A stretch of 64,000 nt of DNA from Lycocorax pyrrhopterus obiensis (taxonomy: Eukaryota; Chordata; Aves; Passeriformes; Paradisaeidae): contig JACSVZ010000011.1 of NCBI GenBank assembly GCA_014706295.1, positions 4,156,663 to 4,220,662 on the forward strand, read 5' to 3'. The notes below the pieces were generated by a model, which searched no databases, was not told where the DNA came from, and saw only the letters and a list, made by a program, of their open reading frames with translations. The position numbers were made by a program, and so were the translations under genes. Of this stretch, positions 1 to 10,808 are shown one piece after another. The first letter of the stretch is position 1; every line of letters begins with the position of its first letter.

Positions 1-1952
1 CGGCTGGGGGCTTTAACTCAGCGCAGTTCTCCTCACCTCACTGGAGCCCTGTCACACCATCAGCTGGTCTTCCTGCTCCTTAGGAAAAGATCTGCCTGAA
101 AACAGCTGATTAAACCTTGCTTTTTAATGGGACATTGCTCTAACTAAGCACCTGAGCTTGCCTTAATGTTGCCAGAGCAAGCGAACAAAGACTATCAGAC
201 AATCTAGCACGGAAATTAAAACCAAACTCCTTGCAGGTCTCCTCGACAACAGCTCGATGTAACATCTCAGTGCTTGATGCGATCATCTCGTGTGAGCCTC
301 CAGCACATCAGCTCCCTCTGGATCTGCATCTGCCGTGCAATGTCCCTGTCGGTGCTGGGACTGGCACTGAGGCCACACACATCGGGGAAGAGCAGTGAGG
401 GTCTTTTGGAAAGCCGCTTTTGAACTCTTGTCTTCCATTACCCAAGGGTCGATCTTGCCTTCTCTCTTCTAGAAGAAGCTTAGTCTGAAAGGAAAGGATT
501 TTCCTGCCCTTATGAGCTGTCTGCTCCAGCCAGGCTCTGGGGAGGCGGCAGGGAAAGTTCTGCTCACCTGTCTGCTAAAACTGACACAGCAAACCAAATC
601 TTCCTCTTCAGCGTTTTCAGAATTTTCCTTTACCATCAAAGTTAATATTAGGCATGCATCATATTCTGTATTTATGTCATAACATAGCAAGTGTAAAGAC
701 ACTGAACCGCTCTTTCCCTGGCTTATAGTCAGAGTAATCCTTAAATTAAAAAAAGAAATAAGATAATATATTCCTAGATCAGCCCTGTAGACTTTTTCTG
801 ACGTACAGGTACATTCTTTAAAACTCTTGTTTTTCCCAGAAGTCCTTAGCAAGTGCGTCTTATGGGTGGAGGTTAAGAAAAACGAGCTTTCAAAACGCAA
901 CTCTTTTTGTGCATTTACAGCTCCTGTGCTTTGTTGCTGTTGGGGAAGCAGGAGGAAAAGAGGAGGCAAAGGGCTGTGAGCTGTTTTTTCCCTGTGAACT
1001 TCGCTCCAGTGCCATAGCACAGAGGATCCCCAGCAGTGTGGGCTGTGGTGGGAAACGTGGATATTCATCTGACCCGGAGAGCGAGGTGCAGAGGAGCCCT
1101 GGGACCAGCTCACTCTGTGCCCTTCTCCCTTGGCCATTGTGTTTGACATTTTTGAGGCTGAGGTCTGTTACAGTCGAGAAGTTTACAGCAACGGGGCTCC
1201 AGACAGGAAATCTTATGACAATATAAAAAAGACATTCTGAAGGAAATGAGTGAGGTATTAAAACAGCCAGGTTTGGGAGCTTTTTGTTAGGTAGTTGCAA
1301 TAAATTATTCTTTTGTGATACAGTCAAATGAAATATGTACACAGAATTCTTAGAACTTCCAAATATAAACAAATCATTATACTTTCCTTTAACTTAGAAT
1401 GAAAAAGCTGTCAGGGTAGCTTTTGATGAGTACAACTGCACAATGCAACTACCAGACACTACTGAAGTTTCATATACATTTTTACCTTATTTTACTAATT
1501 TGAAGTTTTGACTCCTCTGTCACTTCCTGACAAATGGAAGCATTAAAAATAGGCTATGTCTTGCCTGTAGCTTTTAGCTTTTTTTTTTTTTTTTTGCAAG
1601 GGAACTGTACCATCTTTGTGAGTAACCTTTTTAGTATAGGAAATATTCTCAGTGCTCAGAGGTAACAAAGAGAGTGTCATTCCAGTAATTATGTGCTGTT
1701 TGCTGCAATTACAGCCCTCAACCTGTAATTCAATCTGTGTGGGCAGACCATACGTCCATGTGAAACTCCACTGGCTTAATGGGTTTTACACTGTTATAAA
1801 GACCAATTTGCATGTCTTAGATAATAAAGTCAGGCTAATGTGCATATCCTATAAGCATTTAAGGACACATTCCTAAACTGACAAGCACAGAAATGGCACT
1901 AACATGAGTCATAAGTCTGTGTTTATCAGCTGCACATTTGCTCAGCAGTACT
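1..1952. other. non-coding stretch, no gene supported
   Basis: Mixed-composition single-copy sequence. The longest open frame here (minus strand, 469-1149) has low-complexity, unfamiliar content and no domain I recognise. Its central part, 568-739, is bounded by good minus-strand splice sites and is listed as a lead in the findings. One perfect octamer motif in reverse orientation (ATTTGCAT) is at 1806-1813. Nothing else stands out. Confidence 0.6.
1579..1595. repeat. poly-T tract, 17 T
   Basis: An uninterrupted run of 17 T. No transposon body is visible immediately next to it, so it is better read as a simple mononucleotide repeat than as the tail of a retrocopy. Confidence 0.9.
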
Positions 1953-2076
1953 GGAATTGTGGAGCTCATTGCCACAGGTTGTTGTGGAGGCAGGGGGTAT
2001 AAAATAGGGTTAATTTCATAGAAGGACTGTCCATCAGGGCTGTAAAGCCTCGGAATCCGCCTTTAGAAGGATATGT
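1953..2076 (+). mobile_element. old CR1/L3-like LINE fragment (3' region)
   Basis: The stretch around 1960-1990 reads like the conserved phrase found near the 3' end of old CR1/L3-type LINEs (GGAGCTCATTGCCACAGG, then TTGTTGTGGAGGC). The loosely matching segment at 2018-2050 carries the usual 'catagaaggactgtccatcagggctgtaaag' sense in diverged form. The match is from memory and much more diverged than the other CR1 copies here, consistent with an ancient insertion. Both ends are approximate. It could belong to another old vertebrate LINE family with a related 3' end. Confidence 0.5.
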
Positions 2077-5000
2077 CTAGACAGAGTTATTTTGTGTTTG
2101 TCCTCCTTTGGAAATCCACTCTCTGGGCCTCACTGAATACCTTCAAGTTTCAGCTGTAGTGAAAGGAAAATTATCAGCCTTTAGGAAGAAAACTGGGATA
2201 CAGAAACTGAAAACAGCTTGTGTAGGGAAGGCTAGTAAGACATGAAAATATGGAGATGGGGGAAATTCAAAGGATCTGAAATCGTAAATGAAAGAGCACA
2301 GTACAAATGCAGTATCAGACTTGATGGGGGTTGATCTTGTCTTCATGACTTTTTATTGAAAGAGTATTAGAAAAGAAGTGTGGGAAAGGCTTACTTTATA
2401 AATGGTACTCTACATTTAATTTTCAAAATTGCAACTTTTTTTTTTCCAGAGGTCTCAAAAATTCCTCTGCTGAGAGCTTATCTCCTGAAAAGAAAATAAG
2501 ATGCTGAGGCTTAGTAAGCACCTGGGTTGTATTGTTGAGCAGCTGTCTGAAATCAAAATATGCTCAGTATTATTTGTAGTACTGTTTGTACTTTACGTTT
2601 TGCTTGGAAGCTGCAATCAGGAGGATGTGGCAAATAGCAAAGTTCATGTGTACTTACATTGTATATCCCAAAAAACCGACGTACACCTGCAGTAATGGAA
2701 AAAAATGTTTATTTTTTAACGTGTTGGGAAGGAGCTGCTAAAATATTTAGCGTTTTATTTGTTCTTGTGTAATAATGTGTTCTAATGTAAAATGTGAATG
2801 ACATCAGCCAAAACAGTTATTACAGAGCCTACAGGCACAGCTCTGAATTGGGAGATTGTACGGAGCCATCAACAGCTTGCTGGAGTCTGACTGCAGAGTC
2901 TGTCATTATCTGAGGCTGAAGTTCTGGATCTGTCACTCTTTATCACCCGTCATTTATCACACAAAGGAGGTGACTTGTGCATTCCTTGGTTAAAGGACTG
3001 AGTCACCCGATTTCTGCACCAGCTCTGTGTCTCCAGGTCAGCCCTGCCAACACCACCACTACCACAAGCCTCTGGTCCTCTTTTCCTGCTCTACAGTGCT
3101 CTGTGAGCTGGCAGAGCTTGTGTTGTTGGTGAAGTGGGAAGGAAAGTTAAGCCTGGAAATGGAACACTGTGTTTGAGAATGCAGAGCAAAGTAAGAGCAG
3201 AGCTGGAAACGGAATCTCAGAATTCTGATTCAAAGTCAGGTACTGAAAGGACTTAAACATCCTTTCATAAAAAAAACAAAGCCTAAGACTAAGCTGGAAA
3301 TGAAATGGCTTTCCATTAGTCTCATAGCCTGGAGTTTAAATATCTTTTAAATTCTATTTTTAATCTTTTTTCTCTTGTTCCTTTTTCCTTTGTCTACTTG
3401 GACCTTTCTGGAAAATGTAACCATTTTTAAGAGAAGCCTACAAGCATTTTAATCACATTCTGCTTCAAACAAAAGTAAAGAATGATCCAATTCTCTACTT
3501 TTCAGGATTAATAACTACCTTCTTGCTATTATATTTAAAGTATTAGCTCTGACACTTAATGGAGTGTTAGACATGAAGTAAAAGATGTGTCTGAAATGAT
3601 TTAGATGAAATTCTTCCTCTTCCTGCCACCCACTGTTGATGCAGATATTAATGTTTTTGGAAACAAGAAGACAGGAAATACTTATGCTAAGCATGAAAAG
3701 TAAGAAAAGCACAATTTACTTTGAAGATCTAAGAATCCGTTCTCAAGCAGCAGATTTTTTTTCCAGTCCCATTCTAATTAATTTTGTTAAACATATCAGA
3801 AATACTTCTTCCTCTGCATGATATCACAAAACTGCTTGATTTCCTTTTGCTGATTTTTTATGTCACTTTGGGAAAATAGGTTAGCTGTGGGATGCCTATA
3901 CTGAAGTGCATAAGTGATCTGCTTTAGTCCCACAAATCTATTTGTACTAAAATTGGGAGCAAATAACTTTAACTGTGCCATGAAGAAAATATAATAAACC
4001 ATTTTTATATGTTCACTTGAGCTCTCTTTTTCTTAACATAGTCTGATTTTCAGAATCTTATTTTATGATGTGGAGGGTCCTATTATGTGCAGCTCATTAA
4101 AACCTTTACACATCCCCTAAACCCTCTCATATTCAAAGCAATAATATCAGAAGGATGTAAGCACTTTTCATGGCAATGTTTGGCCTCTGAAGGTTTTATG
4201 AAGTGCAAGGAATGTACTAATTTACCTTAATCTTATAGAGTACATAAGCCCCTTTAAAATTAAATTGGTCAATAAAGTAGGTTGGTGCAAAGTACAAGAT
4301 CAATAAGGGGACCCATTAAAATCTATCAATCTCAACTATGGGATGAGACAAAAAAATAATGCAGTTCCATCAGGATTTGAAGGCAGAGTGCTGATTGCAG
4401 TGGCATTCCTTTGCACTGGCAATCCACGGCTTCAGCCGTCATGAACACACAGCAGGTGCATCTAACAAGTATATTTTACTTTCAGATTCTTGATCCAGGA
4501 CATTAGTGACCAGCTGGAAGGTGCAGTGGTGCAGTGGTAGGGGAGGTCTTAGAGGTGCTTGTGTGAGCAGGATGTGGCAGGATACGGCAGAAGGAAGCCA
4601 GGAAGTTTCTAAGGCCAGCTGAAGTTTGAATATCCCCAGGAGTTATAATGATCCAAATGAATCATTAGCATCCAAGCCCTGCCCCCCTCCTCACTTGACG
4701 TAATATTTGGGGAACCGAAGTGTAAGAATTATATTTTATTTCATTGTATTAATATTCTGGTGTAACAGTACTGATGACAGATGTGTTTATTTTTACATAA
4801 AGTTACACTAAAAAGGTGAAGTTGCAGATAAACTCAGTCTCTTCCCTCAAGAGCTGATGGCCTAAAAGGGAACTGGGCCCAAAAGCATGAGAGAAGGTGT
4901 GGAGTGGTTTCCTAAAGCCACCCAGCAGAGCAGTGCAGGTGGAACCCAGCCTCCCTGGCACTCACCTGGGCAGACAGAGCCATGGGCAGTGCTGCTGCAG

Positions 5001-8000
5001 CAAGCCCTAGCAAGGCTGATGAAATGGCTTCCTATCGAGACACGGCATTTGATTAGAATTTATATAAAAGAGAAAAAAACCCCAGCCAAAAATCAGAGGA
5101 TTGTACACTTGTATCTCTCTATCAGCAGCTGATTTCAAGCTCCGCTGAGACTAAAGAAGGAACAAAGCTGTTTCAAACAGCTGCTTTTCAAACAACTAAA
5201 TTCATTTCCTGATCAGAGCTGAATTCTAAAGCTCTTAAAGCATCAACTTCCATCTGAAAATGAGGGTAGGAGCAGCCAAGAAATTAAATGGTTTCCTACC
5301 AGACCATTTTTATTAGCAGTGTGCCTCTCCACTGGCAGTAGAGCTCACGAGCCTGGAGCAGTTCACTTTCAGTCTGTAAATGGGTTCCTTCCATGGCCTT
5401 CACTCAGAATAGCCAAGAGCAGCAGAAGGAGCTTGTGCCTGACCTTTTCTCCTAATAGGAAAGAGATAAAGCTCCAGCAGTGGTTTCTTGCAGCAGTTTT
5501 ACAACACACTGCAGCAGCTCATTACATATGGCAGGCTGACCTATAGATCGAAGAGGTCAGCGTTTCAGGCAGCCTGTCTTCAGCCTTCCAAAATGTCCCA
5601 CCAGCTCTCCTTGTCATCTCTTGTTCTGCTTTGTTTCTGCTGCTGTAGCTCTGTTTTGCTGCAGACAGGCTGAGGTGTTCTCCTGTGACACCTCTCGCTG
5701 GATTTTTGGTCTTCTGTGCAGTGTTGCCCCCCCAAATTCTGTCCCTTTGCTGGTTTCACTTTCACCACCTGTTAGGGAAGATGTTCTTCCCTGTTCTTGG
5801 AGATGCTGGGCCACTCCTGTGGGAATACTGATGTTGCAGTGGCTGCAGGTCCATCCTGGGGAGGAAGGACAGGACCTCTGGATCAGGAAAAGATCAAGCA
5901 TTCACTTGGCTGCTTTGTTTGTGGCAGTATGGGGGGATGAAGAAGGGAAGAGGAGAGAGGAGGCATTTTTCAGTGTCAGACTGAAACTTTGGGATTTTCT
6001 TCAAAATTTTAAGATGACTTGGTGATACTCTTACTTCACCAAGCAGAGATTTGGTGAAATTCTTGTGGTCATTTTCCACTGGAGTCCAATGCCTGCTGGA
6101 ATAGCCTGATGGGAGGAAGGTGGAGCTGGGAAATTCACACTGGCACCTCTAGACCTGTCTGCTCATGGACAGAGCAAGGAAGCCTCCAGGTTTCCTCAGC
6201 TACATTGCTCAGGTCTCAGGACTTGAACCCTGAGAGCTGAGGCTTTGTCTGTTAATCAAAATGCTTCCTGTCTCAGGACCTTGTTAATCCATGGGGACGT
6301 CTCTCTGCTGGAATAGTGTCTGTCTGTACAGCAAGAACTTGCCCCAGACTAGTGGGATAGTAATGTCAGAATTTTCAGAATGTTTTGATGACATATTTGG
6401 CATTCCTTCCCAAAGAGAAGACAGACAGAGAGTAGAAGCCATCAATTCATTTAGCTGGAGCATGTGAGTGTGAGTGAAGCAGCAAAGGGGGAAGAAAGTA
6501 TGTCCAGTTTTATGAAAAATGTTTTTCTTTGTCTCATCAGGGCACCTCAGAACTCCATTATCGGGAATGCTTTGGGATTTATTTAGTAAATGCAATGCAA
6601 CTTGAGTACCCCTATTTTTATGTCCTGATTTTTATGTCCATTTTTATGTCTGTGGGCACAATTAGAATATAGGATATATTACATTGCTGTGACTGAAACT
6701 TTTGAGCTCTGTTTCCAAACTTCTAAGCAGACCCACGTTAGCAGGGAGTTATCACACTACACTGCTTTCTTTTTAAACAGGTCTAGTAGAAAATTGTCTC
6801 CAGCCAGCAAACACAAGTTAAGCACAGATGGGAGCTTGGCCTGCAGCCACTTTATTGACCTGAAAGGAAGGTGCTTTTCAAAGCTTAACTGGAACTGTTT
6901 AAATGGTAACACTGTAAACAAGAAGAAACCTTCTTTCCTCCCATACCTCCCGTCCTTCCCCTCCCTTAAAAATCAAGGCAATCCAATGTCCAAAGCTGTT
7001 AATGGTAAGAGACAAAATAGGAAAGTCAGGAGCTGTAGGGAGCGTATGATCAAACTTGTGTTCACATTTATAGCATTTCCCACCTCTGCCTTTCTGATCA
7101 AATATGTAACCATGAGCACAGAGCTGACAGGAGTCAGATCTTCAGCAAGTCTGTCACAGAAGCATTTCACTCCCCACACTAGGTCTGTAAGCAGATACAC
7201 AGCCACTTGGCTTGTCTTTTCCATGCCTCTGCATGATGGAGATGAGTCCAGAAGCAGCAAGTGGTGATGAAAAGATCTAGAAGAAGTGAAGGAGACCAGC
7301 AGGGCAGATGCTCTCCAGGCAGAGTCTTCCTTGTCCCATTTCCTCGTTCACCTGCCTGCATTTCACGTCACCAAACCCCCAGCCAGCTCTGGTTTAGGCT
7401 CCATCTCTGAATAACTCCAAGACAGATCACTTATAGAAGTCTCAAACATCCATTCTTTACACAGATTTGCGTTACAGAAAATGCACCCACCCTGCAGGAC
7501 CCTGAGGCCAAGGAGAAACAAAGATCCAACAGCAAATGTGTTACACTGGACTCCACTTTTCACACAGTCAATACCATATTTCTTGTTTCCTGATGCTGGT
7601 CTATATGTTGTATGTTATGTTTTGTCTTTCACAATGTTGAGAGAGGTGCCCAGGGATGGTTACTGGTTTCCCACTAGTGGGAATATCATTGTATTCTTCC
7701 AGTGCTTTTCCAGCATACCTTGAATTTCTTCTTAACTCCCTCAAGCTGTGGGAGCCTGTGCAATTTTATCCAGTACTGGATGCACAGCATTGGACATAAC
7801 AAGCAGAGGATATTTGTCCATTGATAAGGCCTTTGTGCTGCCTTAATTAAGAGTTTTCTGTAGAGGTTGAGAATATATTTTGTCTATCCAGAAAAAATAA
7901 TACAGAAGGATTAGAATATGAAAATAAAGCATGAAATATTAGGAAGACTAGAAATGTAGTGACTCACTTGACTCAGAATGTGACCTGGGAAAGAAAATGT

Positions 8001-8754
8001 TTCTTAACTGTTCCTGCAGTAGGATAATTCATAACAAATACAATGACAGTATTTCTCCTTAGTTACATCCCTAAATATAACAGAGCGTGTATGAAATGCA
8101 AGAGGATTCAACAGAGTTTATTTTTCATCTGGTCCCTGGTAACCTAGTTAAGAAGGCTGTGCAGAAGCTGCACAGATCCAGAAAAAGAGCTTAACACCTG
8201 AAGCTGCACATGGTCAGACTGCAGGGCCTTCCTCAAAAATCCATTTAAAGAACTGACAGCATCCAGCTCCATATTTTTCTTTTCTTTTTTTTTTTTTCTC
8301 ATATTTATAAAACATGTATTTCTCATATCTTAAGGAAGGATGGTCAACCAAGTGGCTGCTGCACGTAGAGGAAGGGAGGAAGTTTAGCTCTAAAGTCAGT
8401 GCAGGAAAACCTCCAGCTGTTTGGTTTTGGGAGGGTGGGAGGCAGGGACCCACAGACCCCATCTCCCAAAGGTTCCTGACGAGCTGTGATAGTGGCAGCT
8501 GGGAAGGGGCAGGGCTTAGGCCAGGGCAGACTCCTGAGGGGGGTCAAAAAGGCAGTTTTGACGGTTCATTCAAGATTTGGGGGTTGATATACTGAAAATG
8601 GTAGTCTGAATCTCATCAGCCCCATAAGTTACATCTGAAAAACACAGGACTGAAGTGCATCCAGTGCTGGATCCCTCCAGTGAGCACTCCAAGAAACCAA
8701 GAGCCATCCAAGATATCCAGCCAGATCTCAGTTTAGATACACAGAGGCCTCATT
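2077..8754. other. non-coding stretch, no gene supported
   Basis: I see no gene, RNA gene or clear transposon in these 6.7 kb. Small items are an AP-1-like TGAGTCA near 3000, a short local duplication (GTGCAGTG repeated) near 4520-4536, a pyrimidine and T-rich tract at about 8278-8300, and a 192-codon plus-strand open frame (6689-7267) with no recognisable domain. Part of that frame, 6781-7004, is flanked by splice-like sites and is listed as a weak lead. The remaining open frames are short and overlap on both strands, as expected for non-coding DNA. Confidence 0.6.
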
Positions 8755-9270
8755 GCTGTTTAAAAGTCGTGCTAAAGACCTTCTTTTGATTGTGAAAAAG
8801 CGCTTTTAGCGGGCATGACGTAATTCTGTGTGATCTTAAAGCTTTTACATCATCTGTCTTTAAATAAAAACACGCCTTATGGCAAAAAATAATGTTACAA
8901 TGTAATTAGACTCTATAGTCTGGAAATAAGCCCTCATTTTAAAGGCACTATTACTGGAAAGCTATTTACACAGCAGATGTTTGAAGATATCTGCTGCGTT
9001 TCCATTTTGCCGGCTAACCTTACCCTGACAGCACTGGTTGTAGACATCCAGACGTAAATCCTCCCTAAGCGACTCCTAATGCTACCAGCAAAACCATAAA
9101 TTGCAGCTAATGCAGGATGAGTCTGAAATGTTCCAGCAGTTTCTGAAAATGTTGCCTTTTCCTTTGCATTTAAACAGATCCTTACAGGTCTCAGCTCCTC
9201 CAGTCCCCAGCCAAAAGTGTTTGCTGTGCTTGAGTCTATTAGTTTATTCGGTTCAGGAGTAGTAATCAAG
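8755..9270. promoter_or_regulatory. candidate conserved regulatory element
   Basis: This block has a texture often seen in vertebrate non-coding enhancers: AT-rich, non-repetitive, with several compact factor-like sites. A CRE/ATF-like TGACGTAA is at 8816-8823. A perfect palindrome with a one-base centre, TTACAATGTAA, is at 8895-8905. An inverted repeat AGACT-ctat-AGTCT is at 8908-8921, next to a TAATTA homeodomain-type core. CpGs persist inside otherwise AT-rich DNA. Conservation cannot be judged from one sequence, so the regulatory call is inference. Confidence 0.25.
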
Positions 9271-9479
9271 TGTTTCAGTTATACTTAGTGAGAGGGGTAA
9301 ATAGTCCCTGTAGTTGTTCATTAAAACCTCCATGATGTATGCATCAATTACCAAACAGCTTGAACAAAACAGAGGTAAATTAACTTTCTGAAGCTCGCTG
9401 TCATAGCCAAAAGGAGTGTAAAGCATTAAAAGTGATTTCATGGCTTAAAGTTCATCCAAAGTACTATTAGCTTTAAGTC

Positions 9480-10000
9480 CAATTTTCAACTGTCAAGGGG
9501 AATATTTACAATAGTAATTTCAGATCATTATCTTAGCATTTCAATGCAAATAGCCACAATTTAATTCATTATTACTCACATTACATCTTTATTTTGCCAC
9601 CAACTGGTGGCTGACATTTCCCAAGCTACTAGGAAGAAATGCTAATTAGACTGGTGTGCACTCTTACCCTTTCTTAATTTCATCATGTTTGTTCTTCAGC
9701 GACGTGAAGCATTTCCTTCCTTCTGGTCAACCATTGCTCTTTATCCCCTGCATCTCCTCAGTGGTCCAGTTGGAAAATTGAAATAGAGATAAGGCAAGTG
9801 AAATAATTGCCTGCTTTCTGCCTTTTTGGTAGAGTATCTAAGAATATTTGTGCAAGTGTGACAAAAATGACCTCTTTCCTTCAGCCCACCCACCCAACTT
9901 AATTTAGGAAATCTGAAGTGATCTCTGGAGTGGAATACTATGTGCATTAATATGCAAATGAACTGCCAAGAAAGTTCAGATTTGCATTTAGACTGGACAA
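9480..10000. promoter_or_regulatory. candidate enhancer with three POU octamers
   Basis: Three perfect octamer motifs occur in 450 bp: ATGCAAAT at 9544-9551, ATGCAAAT at 9952-9959 and the reverse form ATTTGCAT at 9980-9987. The last two face each other with 20 bp between them. Immediately 5' of the second, TGCATTAATATGCAAAT resembles the half-site arrangement bound by POU dimers. TAATTA-type cores lie nearby. Octamers are known targets of POU-family factors such as Oct1, Oct4 and Brn proteins. Whether this piece is bound or conserved is unknown. Confidence 0.3.
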
Positions 10001-10739
10001 AGGGGAAGGAAATGGCTTTCTCATGCTGTTCCCTTGCATCACCACAATTTCACAAATTACTAATCCCAGAAATGATGCCAGAAGGGACTTTCTCACTACA
10101 TTTCATTCATGCTTAGATTAGTTTGATTCATCTCAATGTGCCTGGCATTTTACAGTAAACCTTCCAATTTTAAGTGCAAGCAGGACCTCGGTGGCTTTGC
10201 TAAGAACCAAATGTGTTTGAAATAAACACAATTAGTAAACTTCAAATAAAATATACCCTCCTGCTAGGGGCTAGAATAGCAATAGGCAGGAGGTAAGATA
10301 ATCTTAGGAAAGTTTCCCTAAGAATAAACGATCACACCAGTGAGAACATCTTATCTCCATTAAAAATAATATTATTCAAGCATGCATATTTGGCACAAAA
10401 AAAAAAAAGATTTAGCAGGTGAATGCCAAAATTATTGAGGGGAAAGAAAAAAGAAACCTATAAGGCAAAGCAGTAATCTAGTTTGCAGATGGATAGAGTT
10501 TAATCCTTCTCCTCCTGTTTTGCTATCTGAGGTTTAGTCAGCTCACAAAATGAGGAATCATTCCTGGGGTAAATTCAGGTCCCCACAAATTAAAGAGTAT
10601 TTTTCAACAGATGTTTTCCTGAAGAGTTTCTGTATGTCTAATATTTGTTTTAGTCAGGGGAGTGTTGGTTAATTTACATTTTTTTGCCAAGTGAGTCAGT
10701 GTTTCTGTGTCTGTAAACAGAAGAGCTTCCAGGAGCACA
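10001..10739. other. non-coding stretch, nothing notable
   Basis: Single-copy AT-rich sequence with an A-tract at about 10398-10409. No gene, repeat family or strong motif is visible. Confidence 0.6.
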
Positions 10740-10808
10740 GGTGCCCCAACAGGCAGGTACTTTTCAAAAATAGATATAATGTTGAAAAAGTACCTGCCCT
10801 GGGGCATC
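10740..10808. repeat. near-perfect inverted repeat, pre-miRNA-sized hairpin
   Basis: The left arm (10742-10767) and right arm (10782-10806) are reverse complements over about 23 base pairs, with one bulged A near the loop and a small asymmetric internal bulge (ACA against C). The loop is about 14 nt, 10768-10781. Two more pairs (10740 with 10808, and a G:U at 10741/10807) extend the base. Key arm segments are GGCAGGTACTTTTCAA on the left and AAAGTACCTGCC on the right. The total length of about 69 nt is in the range of a microRNA precursor. A palindromic MITE relic would look the same, and either strand could fold. Expression cannot be read from the sequence. Confidence 0.75.

Noticed and set aside
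469..1149. 226-codon minus-strand frame as a complete gene
   Set aside because: No recognisable domain, the ATG has no supporting context, and the frame overlaps other frames. Only the splice-bounded part, 568-739, is kept as a lead.
4279..4296. TAGGTTGGTGCAAAG, resembling the terminus of a mariner/MADE1-type MITE
   Set aside because: Only about 15 bases match. There is no inverted partner within several hundred bases and no palindromic body, so the match is probably chance.
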